The notes: generated by a model from the letters alone, not told the origin. A DNA stretch of 64,000 bases from Lentzea terrae (GCF_003265345.1 NZ_QFWW01000021.1:58005-122004), one strand, 5' to 3'; positions 44,065 through 52,992 are shown, counted from the stretch's first letter. Program-made: numbers and translations.

Positions 44065-44500
44065 GTCGTCGGAGGCTCTTCGGCGGCGCGTCCGATGGAC
44101 GTCGTGGTGGCGAGTGCGATGCGGTGCGACCGAGTTCGGGCGGATCGCGCTCGGTCTCGGGCAACGGCAACCGGAGACGGAGTTCCAGATCGGGCTGCGC
44201 CGGTTCTCGATGTTGCTGGTGAAGGTCGCGGCTGTGCTCACCGTCGCTGTCTTCGCGGTGAACCTGGTGATGGACCGACCTGTTCTCGACGCGCTGTTGT
44301 TCTCCCTGGCCATCGCGGTGGGCATCTCCCCGCAGCTGCTGCCCGCGGTGGTGTCCACCGGCGTTGCGGTGGGCTCACGGCAGCTCGCCCGGCACAAGGT
44401 GCTGGTGAAACGGTTGCTGTGCATCGAGGATCTGGAACACATCGAGGTCCTGTTAACCGACAAGACCGGCACGCTGACCGAGGGCCGGATCACCGGATGA
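44065..44500 (+). pseudogene. MgtA-like P-type ATPase fragment
   Basis: After a frame change near 44127 the sequence reads TEFGRIALGLGQRQPETEFQ, a pair of membrane helices (LLVKVAAVLTVAVFAVNLVM, ALLFSLAIAVGISPQLLPAV), then LVKRLLCIEDLEHIEVLLTD KTGTLTEGRITG-stop. This is the middle of a magnesium-translocating P-type ATPase up to the phosphorylation site (Asp of DKTGT). The A-domain, nucleotide domain and C-terminal helices are missing, so it is a dead remnant. Confidence 0.8.
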
Positions 44501-44695
44501 TCTGACGGATCCTCCCAGCACTGTCCAATATGGATGAACCCTGCGTCCTGTCGCGCTTCCAGCTGAACAGTGCGGGGAACCGCGGTGTCAGGGCAGTTGG
44601 TCTGCCGTAGCACGTGCCCTTCCGCTCTTCTGGACGCAGGGGACTGGATCGACCATGGAAGTACCAGGCGTGTGTCATCAGGAGAAGGAGGAGCG

Positions 44696-44854
44696 ATGGT
44701 CACGGAACCGGTGTACGTGTCTCGCTACGAACAACGCGTGAAGCTGGTGCAGGACGTTCTGAAGGCCGACACGCCGTTGACGGTCGAACAGTCCCGCGCG
44801 CTGGCGATGAAGCTGCTGCGGACGCTCGACCGGATCCCCGAGAAGGTTCGCTGA
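44696..44854 (+). CDS. DUF6307-like small protein
   Basis: A 52-residue soluble protein (YVSRYEQRVKLVQDVLKADT, SRALAMKLLRTLDRIPEKVR) with the pattern of the small actinobacterial DUF6307 family. The function is unknown. The ATG follows AAGGAGGAGC. A half-site GGGACT lies about 57 bp upstream. Helical prediction is strong; there is no membrane segment. Confidence 0.65.
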   Translation: MVTEPVYVSRYEQRVKLVQDVLKADTPLTVEQSRALAMKLLRTLDRIPEKVR

Positions 44855-44884
44855 CCCCAGGATGCCGGTGGTCAGGAGGCGGTC

Positions 44885-45108
44885 ATGAGGAACGACGGAC
44901 CCGGTGGAACCGGGCGCACACCGACTGCTTGCCGCGTGGCGTTGAAGCCTCTGTGTTCGGGGACGGGGCTTGGTGGCCGCGCAGCTCGGACCTGGCCGCC
45001 GAGCTGCCGCCGCTGATCGCCGCGCTGGCCGGCCGGCTGGGGCGCGCCACGCAGGTCACCTTCAACCTGACGGCCTGGCGCGCGCAGTCACCCGTGGAGA
45101 GCAACTGA
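44885..45108 (+). pseudogene. DUF5994-like protein with a frame break
   Basis: The C-terminal two thirds read VFGDGAWWPRSSDLAAELPP LIAALAGRLGR and VTFNLTAWRA, the signature of the DUF5994 family. The expected start (ATG at 44885, then CRVALKP) lies in another frame, so an indel near 44950 separates them. Function unknown. Repaired, it would be a protein of about 75 residues, shorter than most members. Confidence 0.55.
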
Positions 45109-45140
45109 CCGCACCGAACCCGCACTTCGCAACCCAAATG

Positions 45141-45158
45141 TCGGGACCGCGGTCCCGA
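45141..45158. promoter_or_regulatory. perfect 18-bp palindrome, DosR-like or hairpin
   Basis: TCGGGACCGCGGTCCCGA is perfectly symmetric and contains GGGAC-N4-GTCCC, the best DosR-like match in the window. However, it ends only 16 bp before the ATG of the small membrane protein, too close for classical activation of that gene unless its start lies further downstream. It could equally form a 7-bp hairpin ending the previous transcript. Confidence 0.45.
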
Positions 45159-45174
45159 CGGATCGGAGAACATC

Positions 45175-45333
45175 ATGCTGGTCCTCGTGATCGTCCTGCT
45201 GGTGCTCTGGCTCGTCATGTCCGTCATCGGGTTCGCCTTCAAAGGTCTGATGTGGCTGGCCATCATCGGAATCGTGCTGTTCCTCGGTACGGCCGTCGTC
45301 GGACTCATCCGTCGCAAGACACTCCGCCGGTGA
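45175..45333 (+). CDS. 52-residue hydrophobic membrane protein
   Basis: Two membrane helices (MLVLVIVLLVLWLVMSVIGF and GLMWLAIIGIVLFLGTAVVG) end in LIRRKTLRR. The ATG has CGGAG seven bases upstream. It lies 22 bp before the intact flavodoxin gene and is probably co-transcribed. Such small hydrophobic proteins are common in actinobacterial stress loci; no function is known. Confidence 0.65.
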   Translation: MLVLVIVLLVLWLVMSVIGFAFKGLMWLAIIGIVLFLGTAVVGLIRRKTLRR

Positions 45334-45355
45334 CGACGGAGAACAGGAGGACCGG

Positions 45356-45874
45356 ATGAAGGTGCTCGTGGGATTCGCGACGGCCGCCGGATCGACCGAG
45401 AGCGTCGCGCAGCGGATCGCCGGCGTCGTACGTGGTTTCGGCCACGAAACGGAGACGTGCAACGTGGACGAGATTGCGGATGTGCACGGCTACGAGGCGT
45501 TCGTGCTCGGCAGCGCGGTGCACGATCAGGCCTGGCTGCCCAACGCGAGTGCGTTCCTGTCACAGGAACGCAATGCACTCGCCGGAAAACCGGTGTGGTT
45601 GTTCAGCGTCGGCCTGCCCGGCGCGTATCGCGGCCCGATGCGGAAGTGGGTGGCCCTGGAGGAAGCCGACATCCTGGCGGAACTGGACGACGTACGTCCG
45701 CTGGGCCATCGGCTGTTCACCGGTGTCGTCACCCCCGAGGCTTTCGACAAGGCCGGTGTCTGGATGTTCCGCGCAGCGGGCGGCAGATTCGGCGACTTCC
45801 GCGACTGGGAGTCGATCGACACCTGGGCCAAGGAGATCGGGGAAGAGCTCACCGACATCGAGACACTCGGCTGA
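45356..45874 (+). CDS. flavodoxin-domain protein
   Basis: A 172-residue flavodoxin/protoporphyrinogen-oxidase HemG-like domain. The phosphate loop ATAAGSTESVAQRIA (9-23) binds FMN, and FVLGSAVHDQAWLP and VWLFSVGLPGA form the isoalloxazine loops. It is intact, unlike its close paralogue at 41495. AGGAGG precedes the ATG. It probably acts as an electron carrier or quinone/flavin reductase under low oxygen. Confidence 0.85.
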   Translation: MKVLVGFATAAGSTESVAQRIAGVVRGFGHETETCNVDEIADVHGYEAFVLGSAVHDQAWLPNASAFLSQERNALAGKPVWLFSVGLPGAYRGPMRKWVALEEADILAELDDVRPLGHRLFTGVVTPEAFDKAGVWMFRAAGGRFGDFRDWESIDTWAKEIGEELTDIETLG

Positions 45875-46000
45875 GACGGCGGCTGCGGCTCAAGGGCTAC
45901 ACCGTCGCGGCACGCTATCTGGCTGCCCGGTTGGGCGCGAGGCCGCCACAGGACGGCGAGGGGCGCGCCGGGTAGGCGGTGTCGTCTCTTTCGTCACGTA

Positions 46001-46021
46001 GGCCCTCCGGTCGGAGAGGCC
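46001..46021 (+). terminator. weak hairpin after the flavodoxin
   Basis: GGCC-CTCCG and CGGAG-A-GGCC form an imperfect stem with one bulge around GT. It lies between the flavodoxin and the HD-domain gene, about 125 bp after the flavodoxin stop. Confidence 0.35.
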
Positions 46022-46056
46022 TGTAGTGGTGGGACGACGGCTGTGGAGGGTGTGAG

Positions 46057-46851
46057 GTGCTGACGACTGCGCCGGTAGCCGTACGGAGATGCCTGGAGGA
46101 GGACCAGATCCGGCGCCTGGAAGCGCGGCTGGTCCGGGACCACGACCTGGTGCCGCCGAGCCTGGTGCACGAATGGGTCGAGAGTGCCCGAGCGCGTTTC
46201 GCCCGTGCGACAGTGCGGGAGTTCGTGCCTCTCCTGGTGGAACGGGCGGTGCGTGCCCGCGCGAAGGATTTCCCGCGTGGGCTATCTGACCTGTCGGCGA
46301 CCGGTGTGTCGGGTTGGGCGCGGAACACGGCACACCGGCTGCTCGCCGAGCGCTTGCCCCGCCGCTGGTCGCACACCGCGGGTGTCGCGCGCCGAGCCGA
46401 ACAGGTGGCTCGGGTGCTGCGTGTCGAAGAGCAGGACCTTCTGGTTGCCGCGGCCTGCCTGCACGACATCGGTTACGCCGCCGAGCTCGTCGGCACGGGG
46501 CTGCATTCGCTCGACGGTGCGGAGTACCTGCTCCGGGCAGGTGTCGCTCGCCGTCTGTGCGCGCTGGTGGCGCATCACTCCGGTGCTGCTGCCGTCGCCG
46601 AGGTGCTCAGGCTCGGCGACCGGCTCGCGGTGTTCGAGGACGAATCCGGCCGGCTGCGGGACGCGCTGTGGTACTGCGACATGACGACCAGTCCGGACGG
46701 TCAGCCGATCATGGTCAACGACCGGCTCTCGGAGATCCGTGAGCGCCGCGGCCCGGATGATCCGGTCGTTCGCGCCTTGGCGATCAACGTCGACGAGCGC
46801 TTGGCCGCCGTCCGGCGCACACACCGGCTGCTGCGCCGCACGACGGAGTGA
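46057..46851 (+). CDS. HD-domain phosphohydrolase with three-helix N-terminus
   Basis: A 264-residue protein. Residues about 8-70 (RCLEEDQIRRLEARLVRDHD, LVHEWVESARARFARATV) resemble a DUF3562-type three-helix dimerisation bundle. The HD domain follows (RRWSHTAGVARRAEQVARVL, CLHDIGYAAEL, LVAHHSGAAAVAEVL), with metal-binding His and Asp residues. HD proteins hydrolyse nucleotides or phosphate esters; the substrate is unknown. The GTG at 46057 follows GGAGGGTGTGAG. It precedes the membrane protein and P-type ATPase genes. Confidence 0.75.
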   Translation: MLTTAPVAVRRCLEEDQIRRLEARLVRDHDLVPPSLVHEWVESARARFARATVREFVPLLVERAVRARAKDFPRGLSDLSATGVSGWARNTAHRLLAERLPRRWSHTAGVARRAEQVARVLRVEEQDLLVAAACLHDIGYAAELVGTGLHSLDGAEYLLRAGVARRLCALVAHHSGAAAVAEVLRLGDRLAVFEDESGRLRDALWYCDMTTSPDGQPIMVNDRLSEIRERRGPDDPVVRALAINVDERLAAVRRTHRLLRRTTE

Positions 46852-46961
46852 GTGGCAGAGCGGTGCAACTCGGCTCCGCTGGTTCTGGCCGCGACCGAGG
46901 TCAGGTCGGGTGTGGAACTGGCCACTCGCAGATGGGCGCCCGTGGTCGTAACGTCGATTGT

Positions 46962-46975
46962 CGGACCATCGTCCG
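46962..46975. promoter_or_regulatory. DosR-like palindrome before the ATPase operon
   Basis: CGGACCATCGTCCG is a CGGAC-N4-GTCCG palindrome, nearly the same as the site at 41424. It ends 21 bp before the ATG at 46997, close for a conventional activator site, so either the site acts differently or the true start is downstream. Confidence 0.35.
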
Positions 46976-46996
46976 CGCGGGTATTGGAGGATTCCC

Positions 46997-47263
46997 ATGC
47001 CGACCGCCGTTCGCCCGAAGGAGACCACGCAGGCGGAGGACGAGCGTGAGCAGGTCGTGACTCACACCCTCCCGTCGCTCTTGCCATCGCCTGAGCATCT
47101 GGCGTACTTCGCGGGTCTCGGTGTGCTGGCTTTGTTCGGGCTGCTCGAGTGGCCGGTGACGGTGGCGATCGGTACCGGCGTACTGGTCGCGGAGCGCATG
47201 GCGCGCAAGGAGAAGCCGGCCACCGAGCACACCCCCGCAGAGCGCACCTCCGTCGAGCAGTGA
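46997..47263 (+). CDS. small membrane protein before the ATPase
   Basis: An 88-residue protein with an acidic N-terminus (RPKETTQAEDEREQVVTHTL), two hydrophobic stretches (HLAYFAGLGVLALFGLLEWP and VTVAIGTGVLVAERM) and a charged tail. GGAGG lies seven bases before the ATG. Its stop overlaps the GTG of the P-type ATPase, so the two are translationally coupled and it may be a small ATPase partner (inference). Confidence 0.65.
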   Translation: MPTAVRPKETTQAEDEREQVVTHTLPSLLPSPEHLAYFAGLGVLALFGLLEWPVTVAIGTGVLVAERMARKEKPATEHTPAERTSVEQ

Positions 47264-50200
47264 CCGGCCAGCGCCCGCTACCACACGCGCTGTTCGACCT
47301 GGGCGTCACGACTGCCGGGCTCGCTTGGGCGGCGGCGAGCAGTGTGCTGCCTGTTCCGCGGGCTTTGCAGTCGCTCGCCAGCGCTTTGTCCTTTGTGGAC
47401 GCCACGCCGGTGTTGCGGGCGTCGGTCGCCGCTCGGGCGGATGGCGAGCGGGTGCTGACGGTCGGCAACGCGGTGGCGCAGGCGATGGCACAGCGTCCGC
47501 TCGGCCTGTTCGCCGACGCGCTGTGCGCCCTGAGCGAGTTCGGCGCGCAACAGGCTCAGCAGGTGGCCTGGCGGCGAGCGGGTCTTGACGTTCCGCATGA
47601 GCCATCACCAGCGGCGCCACCGGCCGGTCCGGCCGCTCGTGCGGCCAATCGCATTGCCGGGCTGGCGCTGGCCGGTGTCGCGGCGACGTTGCTGGTGTCG
47701 CGTGACCGCGGCCGGGCGGCGGCGATGCTGGCGGCAGGCACGCCGAAACCGGCGCGCTCTGGTCCGCGGATGTTCACCTCTGAACTCGCACGACACCTGG
47801 CCGGCCGTGACGTCCTGGTTCGTGATCCTGCCGGACTGCGGCTGCTCGGCCTGGTCGACACGGTGGTGATCGACACGCGGCTGCTGCACACCGGCCGGCA
47901 CGCCGTCGGCGACGTGCGGCCCGTGAACGGCGCTGACGTCGGGGAGATCTGCCAACGCGCCTACGAGCTGGTTGATCCGTTGTCACCGCGGCAGGAGCGG
48001 CGCGACGGACCCTGGGCGGTGCGGGCGAAGACCGGCGGGCCGCTGCTCGAACTGTCCCGCGAGGGGACGCCGGTCGGTGTCATCGAAGTCGCCCCAGAAC
48101 TCGCGCCACCGGCGGAGGCGCTGGTGGCCAGCGCACGTCGAGCGGGGCGGGTGCTGCTCACCGCAGCCGACGACCGGATCCGTTCCGTCGATGTCGTTCC
48201 TACCGAGGTAGAACTTGCCGAGATGGTGGGGGCGTTGCGCGCGGACGGACACGTGGTTGCGGTCGTGTCCGACCATGCGGTGGACGTGGCGGACATCTGT
48301 GTTGGGCTGACAGCGGACTCCGATGCTGATGTGCTGTGTCTGCGGGGTCTGGCGAGCGTGTGCGTGCTGCTCGACGCCGTCGCCTCCGCTCGGCGGGCCG
48401 AGGCTCGGGCGGCACAGCTCGCGGTGATCGGTGCCGGGTGCGGGTCGGTGCTGACGATGATCGCGCCGCGGCGTCAGGCGACCGACCGGGCCACGCTGCC
48501 GGTGAACGTGGCGACGTTGATGGCGATCGGTGCCGCAGCGTGGCTGGCCAGGCGTGCCGCGCGTCGCCCCGAACCGGCCGGGATCGACCGCACCGCGTGG
48601 CACGTCATGTCGCCGGACACCGTGCTGCGGCGACTGGGTTCGTCGTCCCAAGGCATCGACGACACGGCGGTCGCCGCGCGCCGGTCGCGCAACGGGGCGG
48701 CGCACGACCACGAGCGGGAGACGTTGCTGCACGCGGCGATCGCCGAGCTCGACAACCCGCTGACCCCGGCACTGGCCACCAGCGCCGGAGTGTCGGCCAC
48801 GATCGGGTCCGTTGTGGACGCGACGCTGATCATGGGTGTGCTCGGCGCGAACGCGTTGCTCGGTGGCGCACAACGACTCCGCGCCACGAAGACCCTGAAC
48901 ACACTGGCCGGCTCCACCGCCGTGCGAACACTGGTGCGCCGCAACGGCCAGGTCGCCGGGATCACCGCCGAGCGGCTCGTGCCCGGCGACGTCATCGAGC
49001 TGGAGGCGGGGGACGTCGTGCCCGCCGACTGCCGTCTGCTGACCACCGAGGGACTCGAGGTCGACGAGTCCGGCCTCACGGGCGAGTCCGGCCTGGTGCA
49101 CAAACAGTTCGCACCGTCACCGGCCGCGAGCGTGGCCGATCGGCGGTGCATGGCCTACCAGGGAACCGCCGTCGCGGCGGGACACGGCAGTGGGATCGTC
49201 GTCGCCACCAATGGCGACACCGAGCTCGGTCGCACGGGCAGGACCGAGGAACCCCGGTCTGGCAGGGTCGGGTCGCGGTTGACGGCGCTGGCGAAGGTGA
49301 CGATCCCGCTGTCGGTCGGCGCGGGCGTCCTCCTGATGGCTACGGACCTGCTGCGCGGCCGTCAGCTCGGGCACTCGGTGGTGCGGGGTATCGGGCTCGC
49401 GGTCGCCGCGGTTCCCGAGGGCTTGCCGTTCGTCGCCACGGTGGCCGAGCTCGCCGCCGCGCGCAGGCTGTCGCGACGCGGGGCACTGGTGCGCAACCCG
49501 TCGACGATCGAGGCGCTCGGGCGTGTGAACGTGTTGTGCTTCGACAAGACCGGCACCCTGACCCAGGGCCGTCTGGCGTTGCGGCGGGTGTTCGACGGCG
49601 TCACCGAGGCCGTCGTGGACGACCTGCCCGCCGAGATGCGCGCGATCGTCGCCGCCGCCCTGCGCGCCAGTCCCCAGAGCGGGCAACGGATTCCGCACCC
49701 GACCGACCGCGCCGTGATCGACGGAGCGCAACGGCTCGGCATCAGCACCGACGACGACCGCTCCGGCTGGCATCCGGTGATCGAGCTGCCGTTCGAATCC
49801 TCCCGCGGCTACCACGCGGTGCTCGGCCGCGGCCCGCGGGACTGGACGGTGACCGTGAAGGGCGCGCCAGAAGTGCTCCTGCCGCGGTGCACGACGTGGC
49901 GCGGCGCACCACTGGACGATTCGGCCAGGACACGGCTGGACAAGGAGTTCCACCACCTGGCCGCGCGCGGCTACCGGGTGCTCGTGGTCGCCGAACGCAC
50001 CGCCAGCAGCCGACGTGAACTGGACGCCACGCGCGTCGAACGGCTCGGTCTGATCGGGCTGGTCGCGATGGCGGACCCGGTGCGCCCGACTGCGCGGAAC
50101 GCCGTGAACACGTTGCGCGGCGCGGGAATCGACGTCGTCATGGTCACCGGCGACCACCCCGGCACTGCCACCGCGATCGCCGAGGAGGTCGACGCGCTCG

Positions 50201-51090
50201 GCGACCGCGACGTGCTCACCGGCCCCGAACTCGACGCGATGACCGACGAGGAACTGGCCGACCGGCTGCCCGGCATCGCGGTCTTCGCCCGCGTCAGCCC
50301 GGCGCAGAAAGCCCGCATCGTCGCCGCGCTGCAGAAGTCCGGCAAGACCGTGGCCGTAACGGGTGACGGCGCCAACGACGCCCCGGCGATCCGGCTCGCC
50401 GAGGTCGGGCTGGCACTGGGCGAGCACGCCACCACCGCGGCACGGGAAGCCGCCGACGTGGTGATCACCGACAACCGCATCGAGACCATCACCGACGCGG
50501 TCGTCGAAGGCCGCGCCATGTGGGCATCGGTACGCGACGGACTCGCGATCCTGCTCGGCGGCAACCTCGGCGAGATCGCCTTCACCGTCGCCGCCGGCGT
50601 GCTGAGCGCGCGCGAGACGCTCAACGTACGGCAACTCCTGCTCATCAACCTGCTCACCGACGCACTGCCCGCCATGGCCGTCGCCACCCGGCCACCCGCC
50701 GACCGCACCCCGCAATCCCTGCTCGCCGAAGGCCCCGACGCCTCACTGGGTCCGGCGCTCACCCGGCAGATCACCGTGCGCGCGATCACCACCGCGGCGG
50801 CCGGACTCGTGTCGTGGCTGCTCAGCCGGATCACCGGAGCGCCATGGCAAGCGTCGACCACGGCCTTGGTGGGGGTCGTCGCCGCGCAGCTCGGCCAGAC
50901 GATCGCCGTGCGCGGCCGCACACCGATCGTGCTCGCCTCCGGTGTCGTCTCGCTCGCAGCACTCGGCCTCGTCGTGCAAATGCCGTGGCTGAGCCACTTC
51001 TTCGGCTGCCGGCCGCTCTTCCCGCACCAGTGGGCGATCGCACTCACCGCGGCACTCGTGGCAACCCTGGTGGCCCGGCGCATCAACTGA
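47260..51090 (+). CDS. large cation-transporting P-type ATPase
   Basis: A 1,276-residue P-type ATPase. The N-terminal 500 residues have no catalytic motif and contain several hydrophobic stretches, as in mycobacterial CtpH/CtpI-type pumps. The core has the A-domain motif T607GES, the PEGLP membrane motif, phosphorylated Asp762 (CFDKTGTLTQ), the KGAPE nucleotide loop and GDGANDAP (Asp1036). The order and the PEGLP (not CPx) motif suggest a P2-like pump for Ca2+, Mg2+ or similar, not a heavy-metal type. The GTG start overlaps the upstream gene. Confidence 0.9.
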   Translation: MTGQRPLPHALFDLGVTTAGLAWAAASSVLPVPRALQSLASALSFVDATPVLRASVAARADGERVLTVGNAVAQAMAQRPLGLFADALCALSEFGAQQAQQVAWRRAGLDVPHEPSPAAPPAGPAARAANRIAGLALAGVAATLLVSRDRGRAAAMLAAGTPKPARSGPRMFTSELARHLAGRDVLVRDPAGLRLLGLVDTVVIDTRLLHTGRHAVGDVRPVNGADVGEICQRAYELVDPLSPRQERRDGPWAVRAKTGGPLLELSREGTPVGVIEVAPELAPPAEALVASARRAGRVLLTAADDRIRSVDVVPTEVELAEMVGALRADGHVVAVVSDHAVDVADICVGLTADSDADVLCLRGLASVCVLLDAVASARRAEARAAQLAVIGAGCGSVLTMIAPRRQATDRATLPVNVATLMAIGAAAWLARRAARRPEPAGIDRTAWHVMSPDTVLRRLGSSSQGIDDTAVAARRSRNGAAHDHERETLLHAAIAELDNPLTPALATSAGVSATIGSVVDATLIMGVLGANALLGGAQRLRATKTLNTLAGSTAVRTLVRRNGQVAGITAERLVPGDVIELEAGDVVPADCRLLTTEGLEVDESGLTGESGLVHKQFAPSPAASVADRRCMAYQGTAVAAGHGSGIVVATNGDTELGRTGRTEEPRSGRVGSRLTALAKVTIPLSVGAGVLLMATDLLRGRQLGHSVVRGIGLAVAAVPEGLPFVATVAELAAARRLSRRGALVRNPSTIEALGRVNVLCFDKTGTLTQGRLALRRVFDGVTEAVVDDLPAEMRAIVAAALRASPQSGQRIPHPTDRAVIDGAQRLGISTDDDRSGWHPVIELPFESSRGYHAVLGRGPRDWTVTVKGAPEVLLPRCTTWRGAPLDDSARTRLDKEFHHLAARGYRVLVVAERTASSRRELDATRVERLGLIGLVAMADPVRPTARNAVNTLRGAGIDVVMVTGDHPGTATAIAEEVDALGDRDVLTGPELDAMTDEELADRLPGIAVFARVSPAQKARIVAALQKSGKTVAVTGDGANDAPAIRLAEVGLALGEHATTAAREAADVVITDNRIETITDAVVEGRAMWASVRDGLAILLGGNLGEIAFTVAAGVLSARETLNVRQLLLINLLTDALPAMAVATRPPADRTPQSLLAEGPDASLGPALTRQITVRAITTAAAGLVSWLLSRITGAPWQASTTALVGVVAAQLGQTIAVRGRTPIVLASGVVSLAALGLVVQMPWLSHFFGCRPLFPHQWAIALTAALVATLVARRIN

Positions 51091-51186
51091 GCTTCACGCA
51101 ACGCTCACCCGCAAGCCACCCGCCATCACCGCGTCCACCCCTACCGTGGAACGACTTCCTCCGCACCGGTCCAGAGGTGATCTCCC

Positions 51187-51282
51187 ATGAGCGACTTCCT
51201 CGCGGCTGTTCTGGCGAACATCGTGATGCTCCTCATCGAGAAGCTCGTCGTCGTGGTCGGACGCAAACTGGCTGCGGCCTGA
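51187..51282 (+). CDS. 31-residue hydrophobic peptide
   Basis: MSDFLAAVLANIVMLLIEKL then VVVVGRKLAAA, a single predicted amphipathic or membrane helix. The ATG follows AGAGGTGAT. It lies 96 bp after the ATPase gene and just before transposase debris. Small single-helix proteins often modulate P-type ATPases, so a link to the preceding pump is possible but unproven. Confidence 0.45.
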   Translation: MSDFLAAVLANIVMLLIEKLVVVVGRKLAAA

Positions 51283-51380
51283 GCCGCGCCGAGCCGCACG
51301 ACCGCGTCGAGCCCTGTGCGTGCCGAAAGTACGTCCGCGCAGGTCAGCACGCATCGGCGTGTTACTGATCATCATCGGGC

Positions 51381-52181
51381 ATGATCGCGGCTGTGCTGGT
51401 GCGCTTCGCCTACTTCGCCGTCTCTCACGCCTTCGCCGCGCTGTGGCTGCCGCGCATGACCGAGCGTGAGAAGGACGTCGAGATCCTCGCGTGACGCCAT
51501 CAACTCGCGGTCCTGCACCGGCAACTCGGCGATCAGCGCCCACGATTGCGGCCAGAGGACAGGGCTCGCCGGACGACCATTACCTGGTCTGACTTCTTGC
51601 GTTCGCAGGCGGAGGCGGTCCTGGCGATGGATTTCGTTGAGACTGTCACGCTGACCGGGCAGCGCCAGTACATTCTCGCCGTCATCCACCACTCCAGCCG
51701 GCGTGTGTGGATAGTTGGCACCACCGCGCAGCTCAACCATGCCTGGGTCACCCAGGCGATCCGTAACTTGCTCATGGACATCGAGGACACCGGATACGTC
51801 GCGCGGATCAGGTTCCTCATTCGTGATCGTGACGGCAAGTACCCCGCACTGATCGACGAGATCCTTGTCGGCGCCGGGATCGCGACGATTCTGACCGGCG
51901 TCCGGGTGCCCCGCATGAACGCGATCATGGAACGCTGGGTCAAGACGCTGCGCGGCGAGCTCCTCGATCGCACACTGATCTGGAGCGAGGCCCATCTCCG
52001 GCACGCCCTGCGCGAGTACGAGCGGCACTACAACGGACACCGAACCCACCGATCACTCGCCGCCGCAGCACCCTTAAAGGCCCGACCGAGGCCTCTCGAA
52101 CCCGATCAGATCAAACGCCTCACCGTCGATCGATGTGACCGTCTTGGGGGAGTCATCCACGAATATCACCGCGCCGCTTGA
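51381..52181 (+). pseudogene. integrase-core transposase, internally deleted (copy B)
   Basis: The ATG at 51381 starts RFAYFAVSHAFAALWLPRMT EREKDVEILA, which ends in a premature TGA where a leucine is expected, then RHQLAVLHRQLGDQRPRLRP EDRA. The frame then jumps to RRTTITWSDFLRSQAEAVLA and continues intact through the DDE integrase core (FLIRDRDGKYPALIDEIL, MNAIMERWVKTLRGELL) to GGVIHEYHRAA-stop. About 107 codons present in copy C are missing. The ORF from 51546 is the longest open part. Confidence 0.8.
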
Positions 52182-52202
52182 ACAGCGCGGATGCAGTTTT
52201 CG

Positions 52203-52680
52203 GCACGCACACCTGCGGCGGCAACTCGGCGATTACCGTCCACGATTGCGGCCTGAGGACAGGGCGTTGCTCGCAGCCTTGCTTGTGCCTTTGGCCCGCG
52301 CGACGTTGCGTCGGCTCCGGCTCTTGGTCAGCCCGGACACGGTGCTGAGGTGGCATCGCGACTTAATGAAGCGCCGCCATGCCCGCTTGAGCGTGAACCG
52401 TCGGCCCGGACGCTCGCGCACTGTCGCTTCGATCCGCCGGCTCGTCCTGCGCCTGGCAACCGAGAACCCCTCGTGGGGATATCGACGCATCCACGGTGAA
52501 CTTGCGCTTATCGGTGTCGCGGTCGCCGCGTCGACGGTGTGGGAGATCCTCAAGGCTGCCGGCGTTGATCCTGCCCCTCGCCGGACGACCGTCACCTGGG
52601 CTGACTTCTTGCGTTCGCAGGCGGAGGCGATCCTGGCGATGGATTTCGTCGAGACGGTCACGCTGACTGGGCAGCGCCAC
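52203..52680 (+). pseudogene. integrase-core transposase, 3'-truncated (copy C)
   Basis: The sequence begins RRQLGDYRPRLRPEDRALLA and carries the part missing from copy B (VSPDTVLRWHRDLMKRRHAR, NPSWGYRRIHGELALIGVAV, STVWEILKAAGVDPAPRRTT), then LAMDFVETVTLTGQRH, after which transposase similarity stops. The catalytic DDE core is lost. Copies B and C together describe one complete element, so tandem copies probably recombined. Confidence 0.8.
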
Positions 52681-52824
52681 AAATGGTTCACCGACCACCC
52701 GATCCACGATAACGATGCCACCTGGCTGGTCTCCAACGCCTGGGGCCGGCAAACCGCCCCCACCCTCGACCGGCTCCTCGAACTCGCACCCAACCAAGAC
52801 TTCAGCTACCGAGCAGCGACCTAG
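52681..52824 (+). pseudogene. unidentified protein tail fused to copy C
   Basis: The frame of copy C continues as KWFTDHPIHDNDATWLVSNA then WGRQTAPTLDRLLELAPNQD and stops at 52824. This is not transposase sequence. It reads like the C-terminus of a DNA-modifying or restriction-type protein but I cannot name the family. It presumably belongs to the gene into which the element inserted. Confidence 0.4.
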
Positions 52825-52992
52825 CCCGGGCAGTGCCACGCCACGAGAACGCCGTACTGCTGATCGATCTTCCACACTGGCGCCAACCTCGACGCGCTCG
52901 GGATCTGGGTTCCGCGGACGCACCAAGCGCCAGGACGAACGGTTCCGGCTCGCCCCCGCCCCGGCAGGTGACCTCGGCGCTCGAAGACTGCT

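Noticed and set aside
51546..52181. Transposase frame as an intact gene from its ATG
   Set aside because: The N-terminal region belongs upstream behind a premature TGA, and 107 codons are missing relative to copy C.
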